Shown: positions 1 through 12,358, counted from the stretch's first letter. The stretch: 64,000 nt of DNA from Peribolospora baueri (GCA_029717555.1 JAMDHS010000004.1:310001-374000), one strand, 5' to 3'. Made by a program: numbers and translations. Notes: generated from the sequence alone by a model not told the origin.

Positions 1-276
1 CCTGTCCCGGCTGCGCCTGCGCCTGCGCCCTCTGGCGCCCCGTCGCGTGGAGGACCAAAGCCGTTTACCGACTATGTACAGCACGGTCAGCAGCACCTTC
101 AAGTCGGCCCTTCCCATGGCGGCAGCGACGACGATGACGACGACCACCACCACGGCTCCCATCTCCTCATCACGCCCACGACGCCGACTAGCCTAAGTAT
201 GTGCAGCAACTTACCCACGCCCAAGCCCACGCCCACGCCCACGCCGCCCGGCCCGCTTGACGACCGAGCATGGTGA
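1..276 (+). CDS. C-terminal fragment of an unknown protein (left edge)
   Basis: Frame 1 is open from the first base to a TGA at 274-276 and gives 91 residues. The peptide is Pro/Ala-rich at first, then holds a stretch that looks like ordinary protein (KPFTDYVQHGQQHLQ), an Asp6-His3 run and a Thr-Pro/Lys-Pro-rich tail. No domain is recognisable. It may be the last exon of a gene that starts to the left. It could also be chance coding in GC-rich DNA, since the tail is simple repeat (cccacg)n. Confidence 0.35.
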   Translation, partial: PVPAAPAPAPSGAPSRGGPKPFTDYVQHGQQHLQVGPSHGGSDDDDDDHHHGSHLLITPTTPTSLSMCSNLPTPKPTPTPTPPGPLDDRAW

Positions 277-1753
277 CGACGACAACAAGAAACGACAACG
301 ACGGCTGTACATGCCACCGATCCCCTTACTCTTCTCCTTCTCCCCTTTCCTCTCCCCTCCTCTCCCCTCCTCTCCCCTCCTCTCCCCTCCGGTCGCCGAC
401 CAAAACCGCTCCTCATTCCTTGCCGCATGCGGTTAACCTCACCGATCGATCCGTCCCAATCGCGCCCCACCGACCGGATCGGCGCAGTCTTTCACCAAAT
501 CATCCCACTTCTACCGCCGCCGCAGCAACTCTCGACCGACCGACGCCGACGCTGACGCCGATGCCGCAGCGACGCAACGTCTTCCTTCCGTCTTGGCTGT
601 ACTTGCGCCTCCCTTCCCCTCGCCGCCGTCTTGGTCACCTTTCGCCCTTCGCAACTTTCTTTCCCTCCGCTCCCCTCGCATCTGTCTTTTTTTTTTCCCA
701 TACGCTCCAGCCGACCCTCTTCGGCCGACCCAAGGGGGGCCTGCGTTCGTTCGCCCCGCCCCACCCACCGCCGCCGCCCATCCCATCCGTCTAGCCTCTG
801 CGCCGTCCGTCGAGATGGATGGATGGAATCAGAAAGGGAGCGGAAGAAGACGCCGAGGAGCGCTCGCTGCCCGGCACCGTTGAACATGACATGACATGAC
901 GGCGGGTGCGAGGTGGTGAAGGGTCGGCTGGCGAGCTGGTTGGGTCAGTCACACGACGTTGTCCCGCCTGCCCGTCCATCCCATCTTCTCCGCCTCGACG
1001 TCCGACCGACGTAGGGGAAGCCTTGAGAGGGAAACCGACCTAGGGGAGCCTTGAGACGGAAAGCAGGCGCTACATTCGCCGATCGACTGGGAAAGGCCGA
1101 CCGATGACGGCATTGGTCGCCGCTAACTGAATTCTCGTGCGAACCGACGGTCGATCATGCCCTGCCGTGACCGAGGGAGCCGCGCCCCAACATGGCGTTC
1201 CGAGCGAGAGAGCGAGCGAACTGGAGAACGCCGGGACAGGTCGCGGCTTGCGGGCTCCATCCATCCATCCATCCATCCGTCCACGACTCGAAAGAGACTC
1301 ACAGGCAAGGGGGTAGGGAAGAGAGCAAAAAAAATACACGTGCATTCTGTTCGGAGAGTCGATGGGATACAACGGCCGTCTCGGCGAAGGCACACACACA
1401 GAGAGAGAGAGAGCCGCGCATATGCATGCGAGAGGACGTGGGCAGGAAAGAAGAGTTAACGAGGGCAAGGAAAGAGGCGAAATCAAAAGCCAAAACTGGG
1501 AAGCGAAGGGAAGCGAAGAGAAGCGAAGGGAAGGGATGGGATGGGATGGGATGGGATGGGGGAGATCCGAGTATGAATCGTGAATTGTGAATCGTGGATC
1601 GTGAATCGGGTCAGGTCAGACCAGCCAGGCGACAGAAAGAGGCGAGGTTCGATGAGGGACGACGCCGACGACGACAACGAAGACGGGGGAAGGGAGGGAG
1701 GGAGGGCTGGTCGGGCCCGCTACAGTGATGACCAAGACAGACAGGGACGGCGC
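277..1753. other. Intergenic, repeat-rich, no gene seen
   Basis: No convincing gene. Open frames on both strands translate to low-complexity Pro/Ser or Arg/Gly peptides. The stretch holds several simple repeats: a cctctccc-type pyrimidine array at about 344-392, (atcc)n at about 1256-1282, GA-rich sequence at 1399-1412, a (gggat)n array at about 1531-1560, and a degenerate gtgaatcgtg repeat at 1575-1607. It lies downstream of the LIM gene on the minus strand. Confidence 0.6.
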
Positions 1754-4700
1754 TCAGCGACTCCAGCCGCTCCTCTCCCCGCCCGCGCTGCCGGCGCTCG
1801 ACCCGGTATGATCGGGGTTCAGGTAGCCGCCAGTGGCTACGCGACGTCTATGAGCCTGCATCTCCTTATCCTGCGTCGTTTCGTTTCGTTCGTTCGCGAG
1901 AAAAGAGCGAAAACGGCGTCAGCGTTGTGGAAATCGCAATGGAAGCGAGATCGGAGGGACGGCGGAGACTCACGTAGCACTCCCTACACCGGATCCCTCC
2001 TTCGCCCTCCACGCCCTCCGGCAAAACCTTGGCTCCAGAGTCGAGTCTCCTCCCGCACCACCTTGTCGTCGCCCTTCCCCCCGTCGCCGACGACGACACG
2101 ACGCCCGCGCAAACCAAACAGCCCCGGCACCACCTGCTCCCCCTCGGGCCGCTCACCCCTTCAAGGACGGTAAGAGAAGCGCCGCAGGCGGGACAAGATG
2201 ACGACCCTCCAAAGGCGCCTTGGCGGAGGGGCGTGCGGCGAGTGGAGAAGATCGAGTTGGCTGCCGCGGCCGTTGCGGCGGTGGTGGACGTCGTGGATGG
2301 CAAGGTGGTCGCCATGCCGCGCAAGCCCAAGCCCGGGCCCGGCGCAGCAAAGGGGTGGCTGGGTGTGGCGGGGGACGAAGTGGCAGAATGGGGACCGGAC
2401 CGCGTCGGAGAAGAGGTGCGCAAGCTCAGGCTCGGCGCGGAGGGGATGCTGTACGTGCGCGTGCGGAAGGGGCGCGTTGAATCCGTGCTGACGCCGGCGG
2501 TCGCGGCTGCGGTGCGCCCTTTCGTCGTCGGGGTGCTTGGCTGACTCGTGCTCGCAGGGCGTCGGCCGCGGAAGAGAGCTGAAGCGGGGGAGGAGGAGGG
2601 AGACGTGGTGGTAGGCGGCGTCGCAGGACTCTTGCGCCCCACCGACGCGAGCGAGGGCTGGTAGGTCGCGTGTGGGTAGGAGGGTGGGGTGGCTGAGCCG
2701 GATCGCGTCCTGGCTCGGCGGGAGGGGGAGGAGGGGTTGGTGGTGGTGGTGGCCGAGTGAGGATGGGAGCGAGTGCTAGAGGAAGGGGTGTGGATGGGAG
2801 AACGAGTGGGAATGACGCGGGTGATGGGAGCGCACTGAGGGGCAACGCCGGGTAGAGCGATACAAAGGGTGCAATAGGGATGAGTATGAACGAACGTGAT
2901 GCACGATCGTCTCTTCCGCCAGGCCAGGTCAGGACAGCCAGCTCACCTCCTCGTGCCAAACGCCGCCGTCGGCCCTGACGAATCTAACCCCGCCGACGCC
3001 CCAGAAGCCCTGCTTGCAGCCTTTACAAGTGAAGCACCTCTCATGATACGTCTCCATCCCTTCCGTCTCCTTTCCTTCCTCCTCCACGCCTCGCTCGCGG
3101 GCAGCAGAGACGGAGACCACTCGCTCCTCCTCGTCCACCTTGCCCTCGAAAGCCGGTGACCCACAGCTGGCACAGACGGCGTCCTGCATTTGTTCCGAAG
3201 CCTGCCATGTCGCCGTCTTGTGAAGGACGGCGGGGGAGATAGCGTCGGCGGACGAGCGAGTGGGAGTGGGAGAAACGGGACGAGGCGGAGTGGTGAAAGA
3301 GAGCGGCCGGGTGAACCTTGAACGACCGTTGACGGCAGTCGTCGTCGGCGGCGGCGGCGGCGTGGGCGACCCCATGGTCGGACTCGGATTGGCCTCCATG
3401 CGCGCCGCCGCGTCGGCGCCGCCGCCGGACGGCGAAGAGGGCTGCTGTCCGCGCACGCTCAAAGGCATCGGAAAGCCGCTGGCCGTGAAGCCCCTGGCGC
3501 CGGGACTGGACTTGGTGGGCGTCGTAGGCTTGACGGTGACGGACGCCGTCGCTGCCGCCTTGCGGGCGGCGTCTTGGGCGAGAAGGGACTTGACCTGTCG
3601 GTCGGCCTTGTCCGCGTTCTCCTTGTCGCTCCAATTCATCATCTCCTCCTCCTCTTCCTCGTCGTCCGAATCAAACGTCGTCCTGGATTGCTTCAGCGGC
3701 GAGCCGGAGCGTCTAGGCGACTGATGAGGCAGAGCATGAGAGGTGGTCGTCGCCTGGCCGACCTTGTCGGCCCTGCCGGCCGGGGCGACGACGAAGGGGG
3801 ACGAAGAGGAGGAGCCGGCGGAGAAGGAGGAAGCCACCTCCGTGGACAGCTTGCCCATCCTTCCCGTCAACTCGCGCACGGCAGGGCCCATCTTCTCCTT
3901 CTTATCCTTGTGCCACTCCTCCGGAACCTTAGCGGCCTCCTTCCTCCTCTCCGCCGCAACGCTCTCGGGTGTGATGAGCTTGCGGAGCCCTGGAAGCGAC
4001 CTGTCGAAGCACGCCTCGCAACACGGTCGGCCGTCCATGCCTAGGACGATCTCGCCGGTCGTCCGAGCGGCGAAGGAACCGGGCTTGGCGGAGGAGGGAC
4101 AGGAGACGGTCTCGCAGCGCCAGCAGCGCCTGGGAGGGACGAGGGAAAATGCAATTCGGTGAAATCAGAGCCCGTTCGTATCGCGGAGAGATTGGGCACT
4201 TACCCATGCCAAATCAGCCCGTCTCCTGCCTTGACAAATTTTCCGTCCTCCTTGGTGCTGCCCAACACGGGTTTAGCGCACCCGGGCGCGGCGCAAAAGC
4301 CGAGGGAGTAGAGGGCGGCGTAGCACCTCGCGCAGAGGTACCTCTCCCCCTTCTCCGCCGTCCTCGTCGTCGTCGCCGGGGACGAGCGGGGACTGTGTTG
4401 GGGCTCGGGATAGATAGTGCCGTCCCTCTTGAACGGTTCGTCGCACTCTGCGCATCTCCAAGCATGCTCGCTCTGCGAAACGGGCTCGAGGACGGAACCG
4501 ACGACTTTGGAGAGGATGCCGGAGGAGGAGAAGAGGGTGGGAGACGAGGGCGAGTCGGGTGGGATGGAGACGGGGCGAGAGGTGTCGTGTAGAGGGGAGG
4601 AGGCGACGGCGGCGGCGGCGGCGGTGGGAGGCAAGGCGGTGGTGACGCCTGGAGTGCTCGGTGGGGTGAGCGGGATCGAGGTCGGGCGGGCACGTTGGTA

Positions 4701-5432
4701 ACGGGCGCGGGTGGGAGACGAGGGCAGCGAGCCCGATGGCGGGCGGTCGCGATCCAGGGAGAGACGCGACACACCCTCGTTCGCGCCGTCCTCCTCCCTC
4801 CGACTGGTCCTGCGCTGAGCATGAGAACGGGTCAGGTCTTGCGAGCACAACGGCCATCCAGAGTCTGACTTGATCCCCCCTAGGCCGGCCCGCTCGAGTG
4901 CGACAGACGGAGGAGCCGGGGCGGAGGATCTGTCAGGCGTCTTCTTCTCCTCTTCCTTCCTAGGGGATGGAAGCCGTTGATCTGCGTCAAGCGAGGAGAT
5001 GTTATCGGGGACAGGTCTGGGGGAGAGCGGCGATGGTTGGTCGAACCGATTCATCAACGCTTTGACCTTGGTGCTTTCCGGCCCTCCGGAGCAAGCGGTC
5101 GCCGTGGTCGTCGCCGTGGTCGTCGGTGAAGAAGCTTGGTTGGTGTCAAAAACGATGTAGTTTCCCTTGCCGCCACGGTCGCCGCCTCGCGCACCTGGGC
5201 CAGCGAGTCCCAAGCTCCGCAACACGTCCTGCCGTCCAGGCGAGCTCGCTAGCGCGCCTCGGGCTCCTTCCCTCGAGGGAGAAGAGGGTCGGGCACTGAA
5301 AGCGGACGCAGGGTTTGGACGAGGGGCGACGCCGACGCCACCACAGCTGGGACAACGATCGGAGGAAGAGATGGGGTCGCCGCAGGAGCGACAAAAGGCC
5401 ATTCGGCGGGTCACGGTCTCGGTGGCTGCCAT
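1754..5432 (-). CDS. Multi-LIM-domain protein (paxillin/zyxin-like adaptor)
   Basis: Four exons fit by phase: 5432-4204, 4129-2947, 2912-1974, 1870-1754, giving about 1155 residues. An N-terminal zinc ribbon (CRSCG ... CPSCGG, about residues 14-31) is followed by long Ser/Pro-rich disorder. LIM-type zinc motifs come at about 325-445 (WRCAEC, YLCARCY, then FCAAPGC, WHGRCWRC, CCEACF), about 700-820 (CASCG, YHERCFTCKGC, PYCTLC) and at the C-terminus (CPACGASL, WCRGC, CRECYDKE). LIM proteins of this layout are cytoskeletal or polarity scaffolds that bind partners rather than catalyse. The intron between 2946 and 2913 is only 34 nt and enlarges the spacing in the third LIM, so that boundary is the least sure. 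The start is the ATG at 5432, before the zinc ribbon. The cellular role is inferred from the domain type. Confidence 0.8.
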
Positions 5433-7146
5433 GGCGGAGATGCAGGTGCGAACTGGAGAAGGTTCGATCGGACGTGCTCAGGTACTAAGCTGGTGCTGGT
5501 GCTGGTTCGACGTGTCGTTCGGTTTCGTTTGGCCGGGCGCTCTGTCCCTGGTACGGCTGCTGCTGGAGAAAGGAGGGAGGTCAGCTTGCGTCTGGAGGGC
5601 TGCGAAAGCTAGAAAGGGCGACAGCGCTGAAGCTGGCGAGAATGGGAAGAGGCGGAGGAGTGAGCACGAAGAAGACGGGAAGAAGGGCCGGTGGAGGATG
5701 CTGATGTTGTTTACTCTCCATCCATCTCTCTCTCTATGCATCCATCGACCTACCACCCCCTCAGCCCGGCTTGTGCGAGCCCCTGGAGCGGGAAGGTGAT
5801 CGAACAGGTCGCGAGCAAATAGGAACGCGGTCACGTGCGCCGGCGATGGTGCTGCGGCCGGGCGGTGGTAGGAGGGGTTATGCGGGCGTGGCCGAGGGCT
5901 GGTAGATTGATAGATAGATTCTAGGCATGCTCCGTAGGAGGGGAGCCAAAGCAAGGCAGAGAGCGGGAGGGGGAGGGGGCGGCTATTTACCTCCTCTCCT
6001 CGTCCTTGTGAGCGCCGAGGGGGTGCTGCTGTACGGCGATCAGGCGAAGGAAACTACGTCTAAACACTGGCTCGCTCATGAAGAAGCGCGAGGCAACCCA
6101 ACCGGCTTGCTCGCTGCTCGGTGCTCTCCACTCCAGGTGATCGACCAGCGCGTTCTAGCTCGGCCTTGGGCCCCGGCGGATGGTAATCTGAGCGGCTTGG
6201 ACGGGGCGGGGAGGCCGACAGGCGACGCCTTGGGCGTGTAAGCGAACGTCTGTAAACCGTCCGGTCCGGCACGCCGTTTCCGCGGGTGACAAGGAAAGAC
6301 GGAGAGCGTTGCGGGAAAAGAAACAAGGTCGTGACGCGGAGTGGGCCGCGATGATCGATGTGTGCACGTAGGGAGAACGGCACACCGTGGAGCTGAAAGA
6401 GCGGGGACGCTGGCGGCGGACAACGGTGGGGAGGGAGGGAGAAAGCCGTCGGTCGAGTTATCTGTCTTTTTTTGTGTCTGGCTGTCTTCTGTCTGTCCTG
6501 CGCTCGTCGGGCAGCGTCAGCGTCGGACGGGACGTCGTCCGTCGTTCATCGCACCGTCCTCGACGGGGATTCCTGACGCGGACGAGGGACGGATGGACGA
6601 GGGATGGAAGAAGGAAGGGATGGAGGGCTTGAGCCGGTCCACGCCCGCCTCCGTCCGTCGTTCATCATTCTCTCCGTCCGCTCCAGCCAGGTTCAAGTCC
6701 AAGTTTAAGTCGGCTCACCGTCCACCGAAAGGAAAGCGCGCCGACACCACCACCATCACCACCACCACCGCTTTCACCGCTTTCACCACCGTCACCACTG
6801 TCACCACAACCACCGCAACCACACCCACCCACTCCCTCCGCTTCTTTCATCTTCCCCTTCTCCTTCCGTCCTAACCCTCCCCATTCCTACCTCCACTCGC
6901 CGCCCCCCGCCGCACTCGTCCTCTCCCCCCTGCTCGGCCCTGCCGTTTGGCCCCGCTTCCGTCCCCCGATCCTTTTCCACTCCACTGTCTCGCTCCTATC
7001 ACGAGCGCATCAGTCCCCACCGACCACCGACCCCAACGCCGTTCTCCCACCCACCCGTTAATAGCGCCCACACCGAACCGAGCCGAACCCCGACTCTCCG
7101 TCTCCCTCGCCGACACCACATCCTCCCCTCACTCCCGCCCCACGCC
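5433..7146. promoter_or_regulatory. Divergent intergenic region, LIM gene / PAL1
   Basis: This 1.7 kb stretch separates two genes transcribed away from each other and must hold both promoters. No coding region is convincing. A (cac/acc)n trinucleotide tract lies at about 6740-6830. From about 6850 to the PAL1 start the + strand is strongly pyrimidine-rich, as in many basidiomycete 5' leaders. No defined factor site was identified. Confidence 0.45.
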
Positions 7147-9197
7147 ATGCCCTCCTCCGCACGCCCTCCGCTGCCCCCCGTACCCGTCGAGGCCGATCTC
7201 CTTCAACGCACCCAGTCCGCCGGCCCGACGCCATCCGCCGCCGAGTCCACCTCCAGGGCCAGCAGGTTCTTCAAGCGCAAGGACAAGAAATCCAAAACCG
7301 ACGGAGACACCACCGGTAGCGGTCATAAGAGAAGGCCCACCGGGCTGGACGTGATCGATAGACTCGACCTGACGGGCCTCGGCGGGAGCACCCGTGAGTG
7401 ACCTCCCCCCTTCCTGGGCCTTGCCTTCCTCCCTTCTTCCCCCCTTTTATACCTTGCTTCAACGACGTCGAGCGGATTCTGTTTCTTCGCCGCACCATCC
7501 CTTTTCTGCGGCGCAGTCGCGGCACACGCCTATGGCCGTGTTGTGGCCGTGGCCCGTCCCCGTCACGTAGTCTTCGTCAATATATATTTATATATATATA
7601 GACATATACACTGTTGAAGTGGGGATGAGACGACACGAGGGTGACCGACAGAGAGACCTTGCTTGCTCACTCCATCTCCCCCCTTTCTCCTTCCCTCACC
7701 CCCCCCTTCCCCTTCCAGTCTTTCACCACGATGGACCCTACGACGCAGTCGCGCCTCACCGCAACCGCCACCAAAAAAAAGCGCCGATGCTCGCCTTCGA
7801 CCCCGCCACCGGCGCTTCCGGCGATCCCTTGCCCAACGCAGAACCCCGCCGACGAGCGCCGGGAGGCGTAAGCGCGCGAGCACAGGCGGCGATGGCCGCC
7901 ATGGATGACCACGCCCGAGGCCTCGAAAAGGCCCACCGTCCTTCCGCTTCTGTCGATCCCTCCTCCATGTTCAACGCAGCATACGAGCCCGCTCTCAGCT
8001 ACGGCGGAGGCGGTGGCGTCGCCGCTGTGGAGGGTCCGGACGACGTGAACGGCGGAGGGCCCTCCCGCCTCGGACACGTCGACGAGGAGACAGACGACGG
8101 CGGAGACGGCGACTATAGTCGATCAACGGACTACTACAATCACCCTTCCTCGATGCCCAACTCTCGAAAGGTCAAGACGAACCCCAACGCAGAGGTGTGG
8201 GGTCTCGTCGACGAACCCTGGGAGGATTTCGCTGCGCCTAGGGCGGCCAGGGGCCCGACGACCTCGAAGGGAGATTCCCATCTCCGACCCGGTTCGCAGG
8301 GTCAAGGATCAGGTCTGAACAGCGAGACGAGCTCGGTTGTCGATATGGAAGCCGTCTTCAACTCTGGAACGTACCGCGACCCGACCAGCGGCGAGTACAT
8401 GACCGGTGAGGAGCGCTGGAAGGCGCGCCAGGCCGAACGACTCAAAGCCGACGTCAGCCTGGGCGACGCGGACAAGAACGGCGCGGCCGGAGGAGGCGGG
8501 AGGGGGAGGAGTGAGAGCGATCCTTTTGGGGAGAAGAACGCGGTTGGCTTCGGCGACGCATCCCCCGACGGCGCTGGCGGATATGCCATGGGCATGTCGA
8601 GGAGCTCAAGCAGCTCGAAGCCCAAGAGAACCAAGAGCTTGATGAAGAGGTGAGTCGCCGATGGATGCTGCCCTCGTCATGGCGCTCCGGCTGGCTTGCG
8701 GCCGCTGACGTCCGACTTGGCACTTGGGAACTTCGTTCGTTCGCTCTGTCCTGTCCGTCTCCAGGATCCGTCAGTTCAAGGAGAACGGTCACATCCCAAT
8801 GGGCAACATCGACCTGGACGCCGAGCACGCCAACGTGGTCGCTTCCGTTCCTCGTGACGAGTACCTGCCGGGTGAGGGACCGGGGTGGGGAAACGATGGA
8901 CTGGTGAGGAACGCGTACGGCGGTGGCGGCGGCGGCGGTGGCGGCGGTAGGCCTGGCGAAGCAAGGCGCAAAGTCAGCTTCGGGGCAGACGTCGCCCAGG
9001 GTTCGAGCCCTACCAGCACGTCGCAACACACATACTCCCCGGGTGAAGGTGGCGTCAACTCTAAGGCCTTCGTCCCTTCTGCCGCCGTTGGAGACGGTGC
9101 CGATGGTGGATACGTGGCCGGCACAGTGGATGGCGGCGCAGGGATGGAGAGGAGCGGGAGCATGTTCAGGAAGATGGGCAGGTTTGGCAAGAAGTGA
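7147..9197 (+). CDS. PAL1: Pal1 family cell-morphology protein
   Basis: Exons 7147-7393, 7719-8649 and 8765-9197 join in phase (1, then 2) to about 536 residues. The hallmark is the block right after the first intron, FHHDGPYDAVAPHRN, the conserved core of Pal1 proteins. In Schizosaccharomyces pombe and other fungi these act at cortical growth sites and endocytic patches to keep cylindrical shape. The N-terminus has a basic cluster (FFKRKDKKSK). After the core the chain is disordered, with GTYRDPTSGEYM and, in exon 3, FKENGHIPMGNIDLD. The first intron is long (325 nt) for this window. Poly-Gly at about residues 445-455 comes from a ggc repeat. The family call is firm; the role is carried over from the family. 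Confidence 0.92.
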
Positions 9198-10704
9198 GGC
9201 GATTGGGGTGGAAGGGGCGGGACCACCAGTGCGCGCGCGAAAAAGTGGCCTTTGAGGTCCTGCAACCGAGCCCCCGTCAACATTCGGGTCGCTGGCCAGC
9301 CAATATCCATTTTCATCTCGACTCCCATCGCCCTTCGATCCGTCACGCAACGCAGGTCTGGTCGTCGCCCTCACCCGCACTAACCTTCTCTCTGCCAACT
9401 CGTCCCCCGGTCCGATTCGCCCAGTTTGGAACCGCTTCGGCTGTCTTTTTCTTATTCCTAATTTCATTCTTCCCGTTTTTCGACTCCGGTTCCGCCTTGG
9501 CTTGCTTCTACGACGACAAATGCATACGTATACGACCGGCGACGGTCACCCGCACCCTTTACTCCACTAACCTCATGCACGAGGGTCCGCTCCGCTCCTA
9601 AGTCGCCGCTACCGGTCGCCGTTACTTAGTCGACATCGCCTTCCTCCCCGTCTTTTCTTGGTGTCGTCTCGTCTCGCCATCGCCATCGCCTTATCGACTG
9701 GATGTTGCCCGCCTTTCCAATTGTTCTCCTCGCCTCGCCACCTCGGTGTCTCGACTTTTTACCACCGCCCGTTCCCGTCTCGATCTCGCCGCGCCGCCTC
9801 CATCCGTTGAGCCGCTTCTTTTGCCCTCGTGCCCTTCATCCTTCCGGCCGCCCTTCTAGCTCTTGCGACCTTGTGTCCGATTTTTTTTTCTTTTCGTTCG
9901 CCTGTTCTTGGCGCCGGCATGATCGGTTGCACTACTTTTCTACGGCGGATGCGTTCCCCCGTCCTCCTCTTCCGATCAACGTGCCTTTCCAAATGGGCCC
10001 CGCTTAGGCCGTGCCTCAGAACTGCGCCTTCTTCTTCTTCTTCGGCTCTTCTTCGCCCCCTCGTCCCCTATCCGTATTCCTGTTCCGTGTTCCGTGTTGC
10101 TCCTCGTCTTGTCTTGTTTTGAGCCCGCCTTTCCTATCTACTTACCTCCTCTCCGTCCGTCCATCCATTCCCACTCCACTCCCTTCATCCTTCCGATCCG
10201 ATCCGATTCGTCCTCTCCTTTCTCCTCACCCAGCCCGGCTTTCCGACCGCGTTAAGAGGAAAGGAGGAGGGACTTGCCTGGATGTGAATCTAATTTTGCC
10301 AATCTCTCTCTCGTTTTCTCACTCTCTCACTCTCTTTCTCTCTTTGTTTGAGCTGTCCTTTCTTCGTTCGGACTTGGGGCGGTGGAGGAATGGGTGAATT
10401 CGTCTATTTTTGTTCATAGCCCCAGCCCAAAGCCCATGTGGATCGATGTCCAAGTGTACGTAAAATGACTTTCCTTAAGCACTTTCCCCGATCGATATTT
10501 TTTTTTCCTTCCCACGACGTCGTCGTCGAAAGCGTCTATCTGAGGTGTCCAAGCGAATGGTGACACGATCGGTAGTCAGCGCAGCGTCGTCCTTCTGCTC
10601 GATACTGATCGCCTTCATGTAACCTCATCTCTCCTCTGCAAGGAGGAGTGAGTCTATCGGGGTCCGGTCGGGGGTCGGGGCCGTTTCATACGTGGTCTAC
10701 GTGT
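9198..10704. other. Convergent intergenic region, no gene seen
   Basis: This stretch lies between the 3' ends of PAL1 (+) and the HD phosphohydrolase (-). From about 9600 to 10350 it is T/C-rich with several short T runs and ct repeats (10303-10345). The open frames here are Ser/Pro/Phe-rich low-complexity peptides with no domain. It probably holds two 3' UTRs. Confidence 0.5.
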
Positions 10705-12158
10705 CTACGCGTCCGAGATCGAGGTCGAATAGACGTATTCGCGGTCGAGTTCGGCGAGGAAGTGGCGCATCTGTCGGTTCGGTCGCCGGTCGTCGGGTTT
10801 GGAAGGGGGGAGCGTCAGGGGGGCGCAGACGCAGGGATGGGGATGGGGATGGGGACGGGGACGGGGATGGACAAACGAAGACGTGCGGTCAGCTCTGGTG
10901 CGGCAACAAACAGTACGCCGGGCCTCCTGAGTCGCAAGGCGAGTGAGTGAGGCCACGCACCGTCGTCTGCCTCCTCTGCGCCTCTTTCCTCCCCTCCTCC
11001 GTCTTCAGCCGGTCGCCACCAATCCTGAGCAACTTGTCGTGGAAATGGCCGACAGACGAGCCCGTCGAAGCGCGCCCTCCAGCGCTTCCGTCTCGTTCCG
11101 TGGGTTCGATATTAGCGAGGGTGTCGACGGGGAGGTGAAGAGGGGTGGAGCGGGTAGAGGAGAAGGCTGCACAGCGGAAGATGCCTGGCGAACGAGAGCA
11201 AAAAAGACAAAGGAGGAAATCATTCGGCTCTTCCGCTCGCCTTCGCTCTCGATAGACCGCGCAGAGCGACCAAGACAATCACAAAAGCAAAGGCAGCCTG
11301 TCTGTCGTCCATGCTCACCGAAAGCGCCAATGGCATCCAACCTGTCTGCGTCGCTCACGCACCAAAGCTCCCTGCACCCTTCCCTCCACCTTTCCTCCGC
11401 CTCATCCTTCTCCGTCCACGTCCACTCGGCCAAACTGCCAGCCTCGCTCATGGCCTTCTCCCTTCTTCTCCTCCTCTTCTCCTCCTTGCTCCAACTCACG
11501 TTCTCCACGACCTTGCAGATCAATTCCCGTCGCTTGGCGAGAAGAACGCCTGAGGCTTCGTGGGAGGTGAAGAAGGGAGCGAGAACGTCGGCGATGGGCA
11601 TGGGAGTGTCGGAGGAAGCGTATTTGGCGTCAGTGAGGTCGTGGAAGAGAGCGCCGAGCTCGACGGCTAGGTGATCCAGCGGGGTCCCGGAGGCGGAGAG
11701 GGAGCGGGCGAGGCGGAGAGCGGTCAGGCGAACCCTGGAAACTGACATGCCGTGTGTGTGTGTTCCGAATCTCAAAGTCAGCGCCCAACAGTCGAGAGGC
11801 TGGAAGAAGAAAAGGCTCACCCTCCCCAGGCGGCGTTGGGGTGGACGGAAGACAAGCCAGAGACGCACCGTGCAGCCAGTCATGCGAGGGGTCATGGCCT
11901 TTCATGTGTTCCTTGACAAGCTCCTCAGCGTCTGCCACGACTTTGAGCTCGGCTGGGGTTACTGTAAAACCGTCATTCCGCGGAGATAGCGATACGAAGG
12001 AGGAGGATGATGACGAAGAGATCTTCCTTTGTGTGAGCTTGCTCGCTGGCGTTCCTTCCTTCGGCAAGCCATGCAGGAAAGCGCTTACGAGGAGCCGGAC
12101 GAAGGCGTTGCAGCGCATCAGCATGGCTGACGTCTAGAAGTGCACCGTTCGCTGCCAT
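10705..12158 (-). CDS. HD-domain metal-dependent phosphohydrolase
   Basis: Five exons, 12158-12089, 11961-11869, 11741-11319, 11184-10961 and 10770-10705, keep phase 1,1,1,0 and give 291 residues. The protein has the HD-superfamily pattern: HDPSHDWLHVSRV near residue 45, then ELGALFHDLTDAKY with the HD pair, then VSDADRLDAIGAFG with the late metal-ligand Asp. The tail (HDKLLRIGGDRLKTEEG ... MRHFLAELDREY) matches the small YedJ/YpgQ type, soluble enzymes acting on phosphorylated small molecules such as nucleotides. The substrate cannot be told from sequence. The ATG at 12158 faces the Cys-Pro protein gene across 200 bp, so the two may share control elements. Plus-strand frames over this gene are shadows. 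Confidence 0.85.
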
Positions 12159-12358
12159 TCTGGGACTCAGAGCGATCGAGATGATTGATTGAGAAGGGAG
12201 AGAGAGCGCTTGGTCTCGTGCCGAGGGTCGCACAAGACCCGTTTAATTTACGCGGCCCATGTGGCATTCCAGTGAAAGTCTCGTGCTGCGGCTCTCGTGC
12301 TGCGGCTCTCCGCTGAAAGAGCCGGCCATCCCCGTTCACTGTCCACCTTACGACGACG
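12159..12358. promoter_or_regulatory. Short divergent promoter, HD enzyme / Cys-Pro protein
   Basis: Only 200 bp lie between two start codons pointing away from each other, so both promoters must fit here or overlap the first exons. The stretch contains a near-perfect direct repeat of tctcgtgctgcggctc at about 12279-12310. Its function is unknown. Confidence 0.45.

Noticed and set aside
270-794. Plus-strand frame of 174 residues
   Set aside because: The peptide is Ser/Pro/Leu repeat sequence derived from the cctctccc array; no domain and no splice partner.
1531-1560. (gggat)n as a G-quadruplex or origin
   Set aside because: A short simple repeat with no supporting context; reported only as a repeat.
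6341-6874. Plus-strand frame of 177 residues upstream of PAL1
   Set aside because: It ends in a Thr-rich stretch from a cac/acc repeat; codon pattern and content look non-coding.
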